DNA from: Streptomyces sp. DG2A-72
GTDB taxonomy: Bacteria; Actinomycetota; Actinomycetes; Streptomycetales; Streptomycetaceae
Direction: 5' to 3'
DNA length: 64,000 nt
NCBI RefSeq assembly: GCF_030499575.1
Contig: NZ_JASTLC010000001.1
Span: forward strand, 6,038,001-6,102,000
A model generated the notes under the pieces. That model was not told the origin of the DNA, ran no database searches, and saw only the letters and a list, made by a program, of their open reading frames with translations. This document shows positions 18,861-30,395 of this stretch, one piece after another. Position 1 is the stretch's first letter; every line of letters starts with the position of its first letter. The position numbers and the translations under genes are program-made.

Positions 18861-19423
18861 GTTGTTCAATCGGCGACTCGAATCCCGGGCGCGTCGCTCC
18901 TTATTGACGCCGTAACGGACATTGCGGACGGCCTCCATCCGGCCGGTGATCACGCCCTTTCTTCGTTACGTCCGAATTGCCCCCCACTTACCACTGGTTG
19001 GGACAGGTGGCCAACCCCGGTTCTCATCCGCCTCTCGTGGATGTGGCAGAGGTCACGCAACGGTTACGGAGTCGGGTGCGTCCTGCGCGCACACCTCCAC
19101 CGAATCCGCTCGTGAATGCGCGCACGCATCCACACCTCGCACCACCCCTCCCTCTGATGTGTGAACGCGGCCCTCTACCAAGGCCTCGCGTCCAGCGCGA
19201 ATTTGCATGCAAGGGAAGTCTCTTGATATGGAGACGCCACCTCTCAACTGCGTCGACGAGCGGAAATATCACCTCTGGTGATCACTCGGACGCTTCTCGT
19301 GTGAAGATCACCGCTCATCCGACTTCATGATCCTTCGTCAGGTGGTGGAGATCACAAAGCTTGTGCAATACCCCGTGTCGCAGATCACAGAGCCCCGGGC
19401 ATAAGATGCGAGGCAGTTGGGCT
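18861..19423. other. Long divergent control region between the NlpC/P60 gene and nuoA
   Basis: No convincing gene is present in this stretch, and the base composition is less GC-rich than the flanks. It holds GTGATCAC at 19278-19285 and three copies of AGATCAC at 19305, 19349 and 19382. The last belongs to TGTC-N6-CACA at 19376-19389, a one-mismatch Crp-like site. TAAGAT at 19402-19407 is a possible -10 for nuoA, with no clear -35. Confidence 0.5.
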
Positions 19424-19439
19424 TGTGACCTGCTTCACA
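19424..19439. promoter_or_regulatory. Rex operator (ROP) in front of the nuo operon
   Basis: TGTGACCTGCTTCACA matches the Streptomyces Rex consensus TGTGAACGCGTTCACA at both five-base arms and at 12 of 16 positions overall. It lies about 107 bases ahead of nuoA and just downstream of a possible -10 (TAAGAT, 19402-19407), a position suited to repression. Rex senses the NADH/NAD ratio and controls respiratory genes including nuo in Streptomyces, so the site has both sequence and context support. Confidence 0.85.
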
Positions 19440-19545
19440 TGTTCTCGATCTTCGCCGGGACGAGCGGGGTTCGTGGGACAGGTGAGGCGGGTGTGAACCC
19501 GACCAACCGCCAGCAGTCAGTGCCGACTGAGAGGAGCGAGGAGCG

Positions 19546-19905
19546 GTGAACGCGTATGCGCCCATCCTCGTACTGGGAGCCCTCGGGGCAGGCTTTGCGA
19601 TCTTCTCCGTGGTCATGGCCACGCTGATCGGTCCGAAGCGTTACAACCGGGCCAAGCTCGAGGCCTACGAGTGCGGTATCGAGCCGACCCCCACGCCGGC
19701 CGGCGGCGGGCGCTTCCCGATCAAGTACTACCTGACGGCGATGCTCTTCATCATCTTCGATATCGAGATCGTCTTCCTCTACCCCTGGGCCGTCACCTTC
19801 GACGCCCTGGGTGTTTTCGGGCTCGTGGAGATGCTGCTCTTCGTGCTCACCGTCTTCGTCGCCTACGCGTACGTATGGCGACGCGGCGGCCTGGAATGGG
19901 ACTGA
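19546..19905 (+). CDS. nuoA: NADH-quinone oxidoreductase subunit A
   Basis: The 119-residue membrane subunit has three helices and the conserved EAYECGIEP loop that lines the quinone-site entrance (the cysteine loop of ND3/NuoA), followed by RFPIKYYLTAMLFIIFDIEIVFLYPW. It is part of the membrane arm near the junction with the peripheral arm of complex I. The start is GTG 19546 with GAGGAGCGAGGAG upstream. It is the first gene of the 14-gene operon, which is read from a promoter governed by the Rex site. Confidence 0.97.
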   Translation: MNAYAPILVLGALGAGFAIFSVVMATLIGPKRYNRAKLEAYECGIEPTPTPAGGGRFPIKYYLTAMLFIIFDIEIVFLYPWAVTFDALGVFGLVEMLLFVLTVFVAYAYVWRRGGLEWD

Positions 19906-19918
19906 GGGGCCTTAACTC

Positions 19919-20469
<551 letters not shown>

Positions 20470-20473
<4 letters not shown>

Positions 20474-21225
20474 GCGACGCCAACGGCACCCACGGGGCGT
20501 CGAACGGGGTGAACCCGGAGAAGGACCTCGGTGCGGACAACCTCCCCGGCCAGCGCGGCGAGGGCGGTGAGGAGATCCGCGTCCAGCGCGGCATGTTCGG
20601 CGCCAACAACGGCGGCGACACCTCCGGGTACGGCGGCCTGGTCCGCTCGGTCCGGCTCCCGGGACCGGCGAGCCGCCCCTACGGCGGCTGGTTCGACGAG
20701 GTCGCCGACGAACTCGAGGGCGCGCTGGAGGAACAGGGCCTCCTCCCCGAGAACGCGATCGAGAAGACGGTCGTCGACCGCGGCGAACTCACCTTCCACA
20801 TCGAACGCGAGCACCTGCTCCGCGTCGCCCGCACCCTGCGCGACGACCCCGCCCTGCGCTTCGAGCTCTGCACCGGCGTGAGCGGTGTCCACTATCTCCA
20901 CGACAAGGGCCGCGAGCTGCACGCCGTCTACCACCTGCGCTCGATCACCCGCAACCGGCTGATCCGCCTGGAAGTCAGCGCCCCGGACGCCGACCCGCAC
21001 ATCCCGTCCCTGGTCTCCGTCTATCCGACCAACGACTGGCACGAGCGCGAGACCTACGACTTCTACGGCATCGTCTTCGACGGTCACCCGGCCCTGACGC
21101 GGATCATGATGCCGGACGACTGGCAGGGCCACCCGCAGCGCAAGGACTACCCCCTCGGCGGCATCCCCGTCGAGTACAAGGGCGCCCAGATCCCGGCTCC
21201 GGACCAGCGGAGGTCGTACTCATGA
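20470..21225 (+). CDS. nuoC: NADH-quinone oxidoreductase subunit C
   Basis: The 251-residue protein has a poorly conserved N-terminal extension of about 80 residues and then the 30-kDa subunit domain. The signature [41 protein letters not shown] and the final RKDYPLGG are all present. It belongs to the peripheral arm and packs beside NuoD and NuoB. NuoC is separate from NuoD here, unlike the fused enterobacterial form. It overlaps its neighbours by four bases on both sides. Confidence 0.97.
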
Positions 21226-22544
21226 GCACGCAGCACGCAACTCCGCGGGAGACCACCGAGGGCACCGTATATACGGTCACCGGTGGCGACTGGGACGAGG
21301 TCGTCCAGTCCGCGGCCCGCGCCGACGACGAACGCATCGTCGTCAACATGGGCCCCCAGCACCCCTCCACCCACGGAGTGCTCCGCCTGATCCTGGAGAT
21401 CGACGGCGAAACGGTCACCGAGGCCCGCTGCGGCATCGGCTACCTCCACACCGGCATCGAGAAGAACCTCGAGTTCCGCACGTGGACGCAGGGCACCACC
21501 TTCGTCACGCGCATGGATTACCTGACGTCCTTCTTCAACGAGACCGCCTACTGTCTCGCCGTCGAGAAACTCCTCGGCATCGAGGACCAGATCCCCGACC
21601 GGGCCACGATCATCCGGGTGCTCCTGATGGAGCTGAACCGGCTCTCCTCGCACCTGGTGTGCATCGCCACCGGTGGCATGGAACTCGGCGCCACCACGAT
21701 CATGATCTACGGATTCCGTGATCGTGAAATGATTCTCGACATCTACGAGCTCATCACGGGCCTGAGGATGAACCACGCGTACATCCGCCCCGGCGGACTC
21801 GCGCAGGACCTGCCGCCCGGCGCGGTGGACCACATCCGCGAGTTCGTGAAGAAGATGAAGAAGAACCTCCCCGAGTACGACAAGCTCGCCACCGGGAACC
21901 CCATCTTCAAGGCCCGTATGCAGGACGTCGGCTATCTCGACCTCTCCGGCTGTATGGCCCTCGGTGCCACCGGCCCGATCCTGCGCTCCACCGGCCTGCC
22001 GCACGACCTGCGCAAGACGCAGCCGTACTGCGACTACGACACCTACGACTTCGACGTCCCGACCACCGACACCTGCGACTCCTACGGCCGCTTCCTGATC
22101 CGCCTGGAAGAGATGCGCCAGTCGCTCCGGATCGTCGAGCAGTGCCTGGACCGGCTGCAGCCCGGACCGGTCATGGTCACCGACAAGAAGATCGCCTGGC
22201 CGGCCCAGCTCGCCCTGGGACCGGACGGGCTCGGCAACTCCCTCGACCACATCAAGAAGATCATGGGCACCTCCATGGAGGCCCTGATCCACCACTTCAA
22301 GCTGGTGACCGAGGGCTTCCGCGTCCCGCCGGGACAGACATACGCGGCAGTCGAGTCACCCAAGGGCGAACTCGGGGTGCACGCCGTCTCCGACGGAGGC
22401 ACCCGCCCCTACCGGGTCCACTTCCGCGACCCGTCCTTCACCAACCTGCAGGCCATGGCGGCGATGTGCGAAGGCGGCCAGGTCGCCGACGTCATCGTCG
22501 CCGTCGCGTCCATCGACCCCGTGATGGGAGGCGTCGACCGGTGA
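21222..22544 (+). CDS. nuoD: NADH-quinone oxidoreductase subunit D
   Basis: This 440-residue 49-kDa subunit forms the quinone pocket together with NuoB. The segment [23 protein letters not shown] contains the conserved quinone-headgroup histidine region, and [12 protein letters not shown] and the C-terminal [11 protein letters not shown] are typical. It reduces menaquinone in this organism. The ATG overlaps nuoC, and the TGA overlaps the GTG of nuoE (GTGA). Confidence 0.98.
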   Translation: MSTQHATPRETTEGTVYTVTGGDWDEVVQSAARADDERIVVNMGPQHPSTHGVLRLILEIDGETVTEARCGIGYLHTGIEKNLEFRTWTQGTTFVTRMDYLTSFFNETAYCLAVEKLLGIEDQIPDRATIIRVLLMELNRLSSHLVCIATGGMELGATTIMIYGFRDREMILDIYELITGLRMNHAYIRPGGLAQDLPPGAVDHIREFVKKMKKNLPEYDKLATGNPIFKARMQDVGYLDLSGCMALGATGPILRSTGLPHDLRKTQPYCDYDTYDFDVPTTDTCDSYGRFLIRLEEMRQSLRIVEQCLDRLQPGPVMVTDKKIAWPAQLALGPDGLGNSLDHIKKIMGTSMEALIHHFKLVTEGFRVPPGQTYAAVESPKGELGVHAVSDGGTRPYRVHFRDPSFTNLQAMAAMCEGGQVADVIVAVASIDPVMGGVDR

Positions 22545-23413
22545 CCACCTCTTCTTCGGAGCGGGGCGTCAGCCTGGGCATGCCCGAACTGCCCGCGCCC
22601 GCCTACCCGGACGACGTTCGAGCCCGGCTGGAGACCGACGCGCGCGAGATCATCGCCCGCTACCCGGACTCCCGGTCCGCGCTGCTGCCGTTGCTGCACC
22701 TCGTCCAGTCGGAGGAGGGCCATGTCACGCGCACCGGGATGCAGTTCTGCGCGGACATGCTCGACCTGACCACGGCCGAGGTCACCGCGGTCGCCACCTT
22801 CTACACCATGTACCGGCGCAGGCCGAGCGGTGACTACCAGGTCGGCGTCTGCACCAACACGCTCTGCGCGGTGATGGGCGGGGACGCGATCTTCGAGGAG
22901 CTCCAGGAGCACCTCGGCGTCGGCAACGGCGAGACCACCGACGACGGCAAGGTCACCCTGGAGCACATCGAGTGCAACGCGGCCTGCGACTTCGCGCCGG
23001 TCGTGATGGTCAACTGGGAGTTCTTCGACAACCAGACCCCGGCCAGTGCCAGGCGTCTCGTCGACGACCTCCGCGCGGGACGCCCGGTCGAGCCCACGCG
23101 CGGGGCGCCGCTGTGCACCTTCAAGGAGACCGCCCGGATCCTCGCCGGCTTCCCCGACGAGCGGCCAGGAGCCGTCGAGGCAAGCGGGGGAGCGGGACCC
23201 GCTTCGCTGGTGGGCCTCCGCCTGGCCAGGGGAGAGACCGCACCCGCGCGCGTGGTCCATCCGCGGGAGGGCGGCCCGCACACCGAGCCGCAGGACGGTG
23301 CCGTACACGAGCCGTCACCCGCAGAACACCTGAGCTCGCACGACGCGCCGCAGGACACATCGGCATCCGACCCAGCCCACCCGGCCGGGCCTACCGCCGA
23401 GGAGGGGGAGTGA
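22541..23413 (+). CDS. nuoE: NADH-quinone oxidoreductase subunit E with long C-terminal tail
   Basis: The protein has 290 residues from GTG 22541. The thioredoxin-like domain (about 25-190) binds the [2Fe-2S] cluster N1a with cysteines in VCTNTLC and in [10 protein letters not shown]. The last 100 or so residues, after [15 protein letters not shown], are low-complexity and acidic with many His, Pro and Ala residues. This makes the protein clearly longer than the roughly 170-residue E. coli form. The tail is probably disordered. NuoE works with NuoF in the NADH-oxidising tip. Its stop overlaps the nuoF ATG (TGATG). Confidence 0.96.
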   Translation: MTTSSSERGVSLGMPELPAPAYPDDVRARLETDAREIIARYPDSRSALLPLLHLVQSEEGHVTRTGMQFCADMLDLTTAEVTAVATFYTMYRRRPSGDYQVGVCTNTLCAVMGGDAIFEELQEHLGVGNGETTDDGKVTLEHIECNAACDFAPVVMVNWEFFDNQTPASARRLVDDLRAGRPVEPTRGAPLCTFKETARILAGFPDERPGAVEASGGAGPASLVGLRLARGETAPARVVHPREGGPHTEPQDGAVHEPSPAEHLSSHDAPQDTSASDPAHPAGPTAEEGE

Positions 23414-24759
23414 TGACCTTGGCACCGGAGATCAAGGACACAAGTCCGGAGAAGCTGCTCGCACCCGTGCTGTCGGCCTTCTGGGACGAGGACAGGTCCT
23501 GGACGCTGGACGTCTACCGAAGGCACGAAGGATACGAGGGGCTGCGCAAGGCACTCGCCATGTCGCCGGACGACCTCATCGCGTATGTGAAGGAGTCCGG
23601 GCTGCGGGGCCGCGGCGGCGCGGGATTCCCGACGGGAATGAAATGGCAGTTCATTCCCCAGGGTGATGGAAAACCGCACTATCTAGTTGTCAACGCCGAC
23701 GAGTCGGAGCCCGGAACCTGCAAGGACATCCCGCTCCTCTTCGCGAACCCGCATAGCCTCATCGAGGGCATTGTGATCGCGTGTTATGCCATCAGGTCGT
23801 CGCATGCCTTCATCTATCTGCGTGGTGAAGTCGTCCCTGTTCTGCGGCGGTTGCACGAGGCCGTGCGCGAGGCCTACGAGGCCGGCTACCTCGGCGAGAA
23901 CATCCTGGGCAGTGGCCTCGATCTCCAACTCACCGTGCACGCGGGCGCGGGCGCGTACATCTGCGGTGAAGAGACCGCACTGCTCGACTCGCTCGAAGGC
24001 CGCCGGGGTCAACCGCGGCTCCGTCCCCCCTTCCCTGCCGTCGCGGGCCTCTATGCGTGCCCGACTGTGGTGAATAACGTCGAGTCGATCGCGTCGGTTC
24101 CCGCCATCCTGAAAAACGGCAAGGACTGGTTCAGGTCGATGGGCAGCGAGAAGTCCCCGGGCTTCACGCTCTACTCGCTCAGTGGCCATGTCGCCAATCC
24201 CGGCCAGTTCGAGGGGCCGCTCGGCATCACGCTCCGCCAGCTCCTCGAAATGAGCGGCGGCATGCGGCCCGGGCACCGCCTCAAGTTCTGGACGCCGGGC
24301 GGGTCCTCGACGCCGATGTTCACCGACGAGCACCTCGACGTCCCTCTCGACTACGAGGGAGTGGGCGCCGCCGGTTCCATGCTCGGCACCAAAGCCCTGC
24401 AGTGCTTCGACGAGACGACCTGCGTGGTGCGGGCCGTCACCCGCTGGACCGAGTTCTACGCCCACGAGTCCTGCGGCAAGTGCACGCCGTGCCGCGAAGG
24501 GACGTACTGGCTCGTGCAGTTGCTGCGCGACATCGAGGCCGGCAAGGGCGTGATGAGTGACCTCGACAAGCTGAACGACATCGCCGACAACATCAACGGC
24601 AAGTCCTTCTGCGCCCTCGGCGACGGTGCCGCCGCGCCGATCTTCTCCTCGCTGAAGTACTTCCGCGAGGAGTACGAGCAGCACATCACGGGCCGCGGCT
24701 GTCCCTTCGACCCGGCCAAGTCGACGGCCTGGGCCGACCGCACGGAGGTGAACGCATGA
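23413..24759 (+). CDS. nuoF: NADH-quinone oxidoreductase subunit F (FMN/NADH site)
   Basis: The 448-residue subunit holds FMN, the NADH site and cluster N3. The NADH/FMN loop [16 protein letters not shown], the FMN-contacting [12 protein letters not shown], and the cluster ligands in [13 protein letters not shown] are all intact. It takes hydride from NADH and feeds electrons to the cluster chain. The stretch about 23640-24130 has more A/T at third positions (for example a CTA leucine codon) than its neighbours, a mild oddity. It overlaps nuoE by one base and nuoG by four. Confidence 0.98.
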   Translation: MTLAPEIKDTSPEKLLAPVLSAFWDEDRSWTLDVYRRHEGYEGLRKALAMSPDDLIAYVKESGLRGRGGAGFPTGMKWQFIPQGDGKPHYLVVNADESEPGTCKDIPLLFANPHSLIEGIVIACYAIRSSHAFIYLRGEVVPVLRRLHEAVREAYEAGYLGENILGSGLDLQLTVHAGAGAYICGEETALLDSLEGRRGQPRLRPPFPAVAGLYACPTVVNNVESIASVPAILKNGKDWFRSMGSEKSPGFTLYSLSGHVANPGQFEGPLGITLRQLLEMSGGMRPGHRLKFWTPGGSSTPMFTDEHLDVPLDYEGVGAAGSMLGTKALQCFDETTCVVRAVTRWTEFYAHESCGKCTPCREGTYWLVQLLRDIEAGKGVMSDLDKLNDIADNINGKSFCALGDGAAAPIFSSLKYFREEYEQHITGRGCPFDPAKSTAWADRTEVNA

Positions 24760-27314
24760 CCGTGACCACCAACGCTCCCTCCGGAGGGGGAGAGGCGGCG
24801 GTCCCGCCGGAAGATCTCGTCTCGCTGACGATCGACGGCGTCGAGATCAGCGTGCCCAAGGGCACCCTGGTCATCCGGGCCGCCGAACAACTCGGCATCG
24901 AGATCCCCCGGTTCTGCGACCATCCCCTCCTCGACCCGGCCGGCGCCTGCCGCCAGTGCATCGTCGAGGTCGAGGGCCAGCGCAAGCCGATGGCGTCCTG
25001 CACGATCACCTGCACCGACGGGATGGTGGTCAAGACCCACCTCACCTCGCCGGTCGCCGAGAAGGCCCAGCACGGTGTGATGGAGCTGCTGCTCATCAAC
25101 CATCCGCTGGACTGCCCGGTCTGCGACAAGGGCGGCGAGTGCCCGCTGCAGAACCAGGCGATGTCGCACGGCAACGCGGAGTCCCGCTTCGAAGGAAAGA
25201 AGCGGACCTTCGAGAAGCCCGTCCCGATCTCCACGCAGGTGCTGCTGGACCGGGAGCGGTGCGTGCTGTGCGCCCGCTGCACCCGGTTCTCCAACCAGAT
25301 CGCGGGCGACCCGATGATCGAGCTGCTGGAGCGGGGCGCGCTGCAGCAGGTCGGTACCGGCGAGGGCGACCCCTTCGAGTCGTACTTCTCCGGCAACACC
25401 ATCCAGATCTGCCCGGTCGGTGCGCTCACCTCAGCGGCGTACCGCTTCCGCTCCCGCCCGTTCGACCTCGTCTCCTCGCCGAGCGTGTGCGAGCACTGCT
25501 CCGGCGGCTGCGCGACCCGCACCGACCACCGGCGCGGCAAGGTCATGCGGCGCCTCGCCGCCAACGACCCCGAGGTCAACGAGGAGTGGATCTGCGACAA
25601 GGGGCGCTTCGCCTTCCGGTACGCGCAACAGCGGGACCGGATCGACACGCCGCTGGTGCGCAACGCCGAGGGGGACCTGGTCCCCGCGTCGTGGCCGGAG
25701 GCCCTGCAGATCGCGGCTCAGGGGCTGCTCGCATCGCGCGGGCGCACCGGAGTCCTGACCGGCGGTCGTCTCACCGTCGAGGACGCCTACGCCTACAGCA
25801 AGTTCGCGCGCGTGGCGCTCGACACGAACGACATCGACTTCCGCGCGCGTGTGCACAGCGGCGAGGAGGCCGACTTCCTGGCCGCCCGGGTCGCCGGGCG
25901 CGGACGGGATCTCGACGGTACGGGCGTCACGTACACCGCTCTGGAGAAGGCGCCCGCGGTCCTGCTGGTCGGGTTCGAGGCGGAGGAGGAGGCGCCCGGC
26001 GTCTTCCTGCGGCTGCGCAAGGCCTGGCGAGGACATGGCCAGAAGGTGTTCGCGCTGGCCACGCATGCCACGCGCGGCCTGGAGAAGGCGGGCGGCACGC
26101 TGCTGCCCGCCGCTCCCGGCACCGAGACCGAGTGGCTGGACGCGCTGGCGAGCGGGGTCGGCCTGGAGGACGACGGTGCCAAGGCCGCCGAGGCGCTGCG
26201 CACCGAGGGTGCGGTGATCGTCGTCGGCGAGCGGCTGGCCGCCGTGGCGGGTGGACTCACCGCCGCCGCACGGTTCGCCACCGCGACCGGCGCCCACCTT
26301 GTGTGGATTCCGCGCCGGGCCGGCGAGCGGGGCGCGATCGAGGCGGGCGCGCTGCCGTCGCTGCTGCCGGGCGGGCGTCCGGCCACCGACCCGCGCGCGC
26401 GTGAGGAGGTCGCCGCGGCCTGGGGCGTCGCCGAACTCCCGCTCCGCTACGGCCGGGACACCGGCCAGATCGTCGAGGCCGCCGCCGGAGGCGAACTGCA
26501 GGCGCTGCTCGTCGCCGGCGTCGAGATCGCCGACCTGCCCGACCCGGCACGCGCGCGTGAAGCACTTCACGAGGTGGGCTTCGTGGTGTCACTGGAGATT
26601 CGGCCCAGCGAGGTCACCGAGCTCGCCGACGTCGTGCTCCCCGTCGCCGCGGTGGCCGAGAAGGCGGGCACCTTCCTCAACTGGGAAGGCCGGGCTCGCC
26701 TGTTCGAGGCCGCGCTCAAGCCCGACCACATGACCCGCACCCTCGCGCCCGCCGACGCGCGTGCGCTGCAGATGCTGGCCGACGCCATGGACGTACACCT
26801 GGGGCTGCCGGATCTGCGCACCGCGCGCGCGGAGCTGGACCGGCTCGGCGCCTGGGAAGGGCCGCGGGCCACCGAATCGCTGGAGGCCCGCCCGTCGCCC
26901 GACCACCACCCCTCATCGACAGGCTCCGCCTGGCACCTATCGACTGGCGTGTTGCCACGGCCGGCCGCCGGGGAGGCCGTGCTCGCAGGGCACCGGCTGC
27001 TGCTCGACCAGGGCCGTCTGCAGGAGGGCGACGAAGCGCTCGCCGGGACCCGGCACGCCGCCCACGCGCGCGTGTCGGCCGCGACGGCTGCCGAAGCGGG
27101 CGTCAAGGAAGGCGACCTCCTCGCCGTGACCGGTACCGCGGGAACGGTCGAACTACCTCTCAGGGTCACCGAGATGCCCGACCGAGTGGTCTGGCTCCCG
27201 CTGAACTCCACCGGCGGGGGCGTCGCCTCCGACACCGGGGCGCTGCCCGGCTCCCTGGTCCGCATCGGCCCGGCGACGCAACCGACCGAGGCCCCCAAGG
27301 AGGTGGAGGCATGA
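24756..27314 (+). CDS. nuoG: NADH-quinone oxidoreductase subunit G
   Basis: The 852-residue protein has an N-terminal ferredoxin-like [2Fe-2S] domain ([22 protein letters not shown]), the His-Cys cluster N5 region ([17 protein letters not shown]), a two-cluster segment ([13 protein letters not shown]...ICPVGALT), and a molybdopterin-oxidoreductase-like C-terminal half. The extra cluster N7 motif CEHCSGGC plus a later Cys (WICDKGRF) is present, as in actinobacteria and E. coli. It wires electrons from NuoF and NuoE toward NuoI. The C-terminal domain lacks molybdenum function in this family. Confidence 0.97.
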   Translation: MTVTTNAPSGGGEAAVPPEDLVSLTIDGVEISVPKGTLVIRAAEQLGIEIPRFCDHPLLDPAGACRQCIVEVEGQRKPMASCTITCTDGMVVKTHLTSPVAEKAQHGVMELLLINHPLDCPVCDKGGECPLQNQAMSHGNAESRFEGKKRTFEKPVPISTQVLLDRERCVLCARCTRFSNQIAGDPMIELLERGALQQVGTGEGDPFESYFSGNTIQICPVGALTSAAYRFRSRPFDLVSSPSVCEHCSGGCATRTDHRRGKVMRRLAANDPEVNEEWICDKGRFAFRYAQQRDRIDTPLVRNAEGDLVPASWPEALQIAAQGLLASRGRTGVLTGGRLTVEDAYAYSKFARVALDTNDIDFRARVHSGEEADFLAARVAGRGRDLDGTGVTYTALEKAPAVLLVGFEAEEEAPGVFLRLRKAWRGHGQKVFALATHATRGLEKAGGTLLPAAPGTETEWLDALASGVGLEDDGAKAAEALRTEGAVIVVGERLAAVAGGLTAAARFATATGAHLVWIPRRAGERGAIEAGALPSLLPGGRPATDPRAREEVAAAWGVAELPLRYGRDTGQIVEAAAGGELQALLVAGVEIADLPDPARAREALHEVGFVVSLEIRPSEVTELADVVLPVAAVAEKAGTFLNWEGRARLFEAALKPDHMTRTLAPADARALQMLADAMDVHLGLPDLRTARAELDRLGAWEGPRATESLEARPSPDHHPSSTGSAWHLSTGVLPRPAAGEAVLAGHRLLLDQGRLQEGDEALAGTRHAAHARVSAATAAEAGVKEGDLLAVTGTAGTVELPLRVTEMPDRVVWLPLNSTGGGVASDTGALPGSLVRIGPATQPTEAPKEVEA

Positions 27315-28675
27315 GCCGGTACCTCGCCGCTGAAGACCTCTCGATGTTCGGCCTCGACCCCTGGTGGCTGGTCGGCATCAAGGCGGTGTTCTGCTTCGCC
27401 TTCCTGATGGTGACCGTGCTGTTCTCCATCGTCTGGGAGCGCAAGGTCGTCGCCTGGATGCAGCTGCGCATCGGCCCCAACCGGCACGGTCCCTGGGGCA
27501 TGCTCCAGTCGCTCGCCGACGGCATCAAGCTGATGCTCAAGGAAGACCTCGTCGTCAAACGCGCGGACAAGGCGGTCTACGTCCTCGCGCCGATCGTCGC
27601 GGCCATCCCGGCCTTCATGGCGATCGCGGTGATCCCCTTCGGACCGGCCGGCAACGAGATCTCGATCTTCGGCCACCGCACCACGATGCAGCTCACCGAC
27701 CTGCCCATCGCGATGCTCTACATCCTCGCGGTTGCCTCGGTCGGCATCTACGGCATCGTCCTTGCGGGCTGGAGTTCTGGATCCACCTATCCGCTGCTCG
27801 GCGGTCTGCGCGCCTGCGCGCAGATGATCTCGTACGAGATCGCCATGGGCGCCGCGTTCGCCTCGGTGTTCCTCTACTCCGGGTCGATGTCGACCTCGGC
27901 GATCGTCGAGGCGCAGCAGGACCGCTGGTACATCGTCCTGCTGCCGGTCTCCTTCGTGATCTACATCGTGACGATGGTCGGCGAGACCAACCGCGCCCCC
28001 CTCGACATGCCGGAGTCCGAGGGTGACCTGGTCGGCGGCTTCAACACCGAGTACTCGTCGATCAAGTTCGCGATGTTCATGCTCGCCGAGTACGTGAACA
28101 TGGTGACGGTCTCCGCCGTGTCGGTGACGCTCTTCCTGGGCGGCTGGCGGGCTCCATGGCCGGTCTCCACCTTCTGGGAGGGTGCGAACCACGGCTGGTG
28201 GCCGATGCTCTGGTTCGTCGTCAAGGTCCAGTTGCTGTTGTTCTTCTTCATCTGGCTGCGCGGCACGCTTCCGCGGGTCCGCTACGACCAGCTGATGAAG
28301 CTCGGCTGGAAGGTCCTCATCCCGGTCTCCGTGGCCTGGCTGATGCTCGTCGCCACGGTGCGGACGCTGCGGAACGAGAACTACGACTTCGCCGACATCG
28401 CCCTGTACGTCGCCGGAGGCGTCCTAACGCTGCTGCTGCTTTCCTTCGTCGTCGACATGTTCCGCGAGAAGGCGAAGGCGGCCGAGCGGCCCACCGAAGA
28501 GCCCCCGGGCTTCGACCCGATGGCGGGCGGATTCCCCGTGCCGCCACTGCCGGGACAGGAGCTGCCGCCGGTGCCCCGGCGCCGTTCGCGCCGCGAGCGG
28601 GAGTTGATTGTCAGTGGTGGGTCGGATACTGCCAGTGACAGATCTCTGGATGGAAAGGAGGCGTCCGATGGCTGA
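27311..28675 (+). CDS. nuoH: NADH-quinone oxidoreductase subunit H
   Basis: This 454-residue membrane subunit (ND1) has eight or nine helices and the conserved quinone-channel loops [21 protein letters not shown] and [27 protein letters not shown]. It forms the membrane side of the quinone chamber. A charged, Pro-rich C-terminal tail of about 70 residues is longer than in E. coli NuoH. It overlaps nuoG by four bases and runs eight bases into nuoI. Confidence 0.98.
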   Translation: MSRYLAAEDLSMFGLDPWWLVGIKAVFCFAFLMVTVLFSIVWERKVVAWMQLRIGPNRHGPWGMLQSLADGIKLMLKEDLVVKRADKAVYVLAPIVAAIPAFMAIAVIPFGPAGNEISIFGHRTTMQLTDLPIAMLYILAVASVGIYGIVLAGWSSGSTYPLLGGLRACAQMISYEIAMGAAFASVFLYSGSMSTSAIVEAQQDRWYIVLLPVSFVIYIVTMVGETNRAPLDMPESEGDLVGGFNTEYSSIKFAMFMLAEYVNMVTVSAVSVTLFLGGWRAPWPVSTFWEGANHGWWPMLWFVVKVQLLLFFFIWLRGTLPRVRYDQLMKLGWKVLIPVSVAWLMLVATVRTLRNENYDFADIALYVAGGVLTLLLLSFVVDMFREKAKAAERPTEEPPGFDPMAGGFPVPPLPGQELPPVPRRRSRRERELIVSGGSDTASDRSLDGKEASDG

Positions 28676-29270
28676 GGAGCCCAAGGAGACCAAACCCGGT
28701 TTCCAGAACCCGGTGGCCGGCTTCGGCGTGACCTTCAAGGCCATGTTCAAGAAGCGGCTGACCGAGCAGTACCCGGAGCAGCAGAAGACCACCGCCCCCC
28801 GGTTCCACGGACGGCACCAGCTCAACCGCCATCCGGACGGCCTGGAGAAGTGCATCGGCTGCGAGCTGTGCGCCTGGGCCTGCCCCGCCGACGCGATCTA
28901 CGTCGAGGGCGCGGACAACACGGACGAGGAGCGCTACTCGCCCGGCGAGCGGTACGGCCGCGTCTACCAGATCAACTACGCCCGCTGCATCCTGTGCGGC
29001 CTGTGCATCGAGGCGTGCCCCACACGCGCGCTCACGATGACGAACGAGTTCGAGCTCGCCGACTCCAGCCGCGCCAACCTGATCTACACCAAGGAACAGC
29101 TGCTGGCCGGCCTCGACGACTCCATGGTCGACACCCCGCACGCCATCTACCCGGGGACGGACGAGCAGGACTACTACCGGGGCCTGGTGACGGAGGCCGC
29201 GCCCGGCACGGAGCGCCAAGTCGCCGTCTCCAAGGGAGAGAAGCCCAAGGACGAGGGGGTGGACGCGTGA
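28668..29270 (+). CDS. nuoI: NADH-quinone oxidoreductase subunit I (two 4Fe-4S clusters)
   Basis: The 200-residue subunit starts at ATG 28668, chosen because AAAGGAGG lies six bases upstream; the start is inside the end of nuoH. Two ferredoxin motifs bind clusters N6a and N6b: [12 protein letters not shown] and [12 protein letters not shown]. It passes electrons from NuoG to NuoB. A longer frame to 28608 exists but lies wholly inside nuoH. The stop overlaps the nuoJ GTG. Confidence 0.98.
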   Translation: MAEEPKETKPGFQNPVAGFGVTFKAMFKKRLTEQYPEQQKTTAPRFHGRHQLNRHPDGLEKCIGCELCAWACPADAIYVEGADNTDEERYSPGERYGRVYQINYARCILCGLCIEACPTRALTMTNEFELADSSRANLIYTKEQLLAGLDDSMVDTPHAIYPGTDEQDYYRGLVTEAAPGTERQVAVSKGEKPKDEGVDA

Positions 29271-30085
29271 GCGCGCAGCTCGCCGCCTACTCCACCTCCA
29301 CCGGAGAGGCCTTCCAGTTCTGGGTCCTCGGCACCGTCGCGGTGCTCGGCGCCCTGTGCACCGTCTTCATGAAGAAGGCCGTGCACAGTGCGCTCTGCCT
29401 CGCCGGGACCATGATCATTCTGGCGGTGTTCTACCTCGCCAACGGCGCCTACTTCCTGGGCGTCGTGCAGATCATCGTCTACACCGGCGCGATCATGATG
29501 CTGTTCCTGTTCGTGGTGATGCTCGTCGGCGTGACGGCGGCGGACTCCCTGAAGGAGACCATCAAGGGCCAGCGCTGGCTGGCCCTTCTCTGCGGCCTCG
29601 GCTTCGGCATCCTGCTGGTCGCGGGCATCGGGAACGCCTCCCTGACGGAGTTCAACGGCCTGGCCCAGGCCAACGCGAACGGCAATGTGGAGGGCCTGGC
29701 AGCCCTCCTTTTCACCAAGTACGTCTTCGCCTTCGAAATCACCGGCGCCCTGCTGATCACGGCCGCCGTCGGCGCCATGGTGCTCACCCACCGCGAGCGC
29801 ACCGAACGGGCCAAGACCCAGCGCGAGATGTCCGAGCAGCGCGTGCGCGAGGGCAAGCACCTGCCGCCGCTGCCCGCGCCCGGCGTCTACGCCCGGCACA
29901 ACGCGGTGGACATCGCGGGCCTGCTGCCCGATGGCACGCCGTCCGAGCTCACCGTCAGCAAGACGCTGCGCGAACGCGGCCAGATCCGTGACGTGTCCAC
30001 CGAGGCGATCAACGACCTCAAGGCCCTGGAACAGCGCGCCGAGGACCGTCTGGAGCGCACGAACAGCGGGGAGGCGTCGAAGTGA
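29267..30085 (+). CDS. nuoJ: NADH-quinone oxidoreductase subunit J
   Basis: The 272-residue membrane subunit has five helices, including the ND6 hallmark [22 protein letters not shown] with its pi-bulge region. About 100 hydrophilic residues follow the last helix, a common actinobacterial tail that contains [23 protein letters not shown]. The start is GTG 29267, overlapping the nuoI stop. The subunit helps couple quinone reduction to proton pumping. Confidence 0.97.
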   Translation: MSAQLAAYSTSTGEAFQFWVLGTVAVLGALCTVFMKKAVHSALCLAGTMIILAVFYLANGAYFLGVVQIIVYTGAIMMLFLFVVMLVGVTAADSLKETIKGQRWLALLCGLGFGILLVAGIGNASLTEFNGLAQANANGNVEGLAALLFTKYVFAFEITGALLITAAVGAMVLTHRERTERAKTQREMSEQRVREGKHLPPLPAPGVYARHNAVDIAGLLPDGTPSELTVSKTLRERGQIRDVSTEAINDLKALEQRAEDRLERTNSGEASK

Positions 30086-30381
30086 ACCCGGTCAACTACA
30101 TCTACCTCGCTGCCCTGTTGTTCACGATCGGCGCCACCGGAGTGCTGATCCGGCGGAACGCGATCGTGGTCTTCATGTGCGTCGAGCTGATGCTCAACGC
30201 CTGCAACCTCGCGCTCGTCGCCTTCTCCCGGATGCACGGCAATCTCGACGGCCAGATCATCGCGTTCTTCACGATGGTCGTCGCCGCCGCGGAGGTCGTG
30301 GTCGGGCTCGCGATCATCGTGTCGCTGTTCCGTTCCCGCCACTCGGCCTCGGTCGACGACGCCAGCCTGATGAAGCTCTAA
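30082..30381 (+). CDS. nuoK: NADH-quinone oxidoreductase subunit K
   Basis: The 99-residue three-helix subunit (ND4L) keeps the two membrane glutamates of the proton path, in [12 protein letters not shown] and in [12 protein letters not shown]. The start GTG 30082 overlaps the nuoJ stop by four bases. Confidence 0.98.
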   Translation: MNPVNYIYLAALLFTIGATGVLIRRNAIVVFMCVELMLNACNLALVAFSRMHGNLDGQIIAFFTMVVAAAEVVVGLAIIVSLFRSRHSASVDDASLMKL

Positions 30382-30395
30382 GGGGTCGCTGAATC

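Noticed and set aside
18922..19164. A small protein in the spacer between NlpC/P60 and nuoA
   Set aside because: Its composition is unlike a gene, the ribosome-binding site is poor, and promoter elements lie in the same area.
18803..19200. A ydaO riboswitch ahead of the NlpC/P60 gene
   Set aside because: I looked for the GCCGAATCC, GGGGTGAA and CCGAACCCG-type blocks on the minus strand and did not find them in order.
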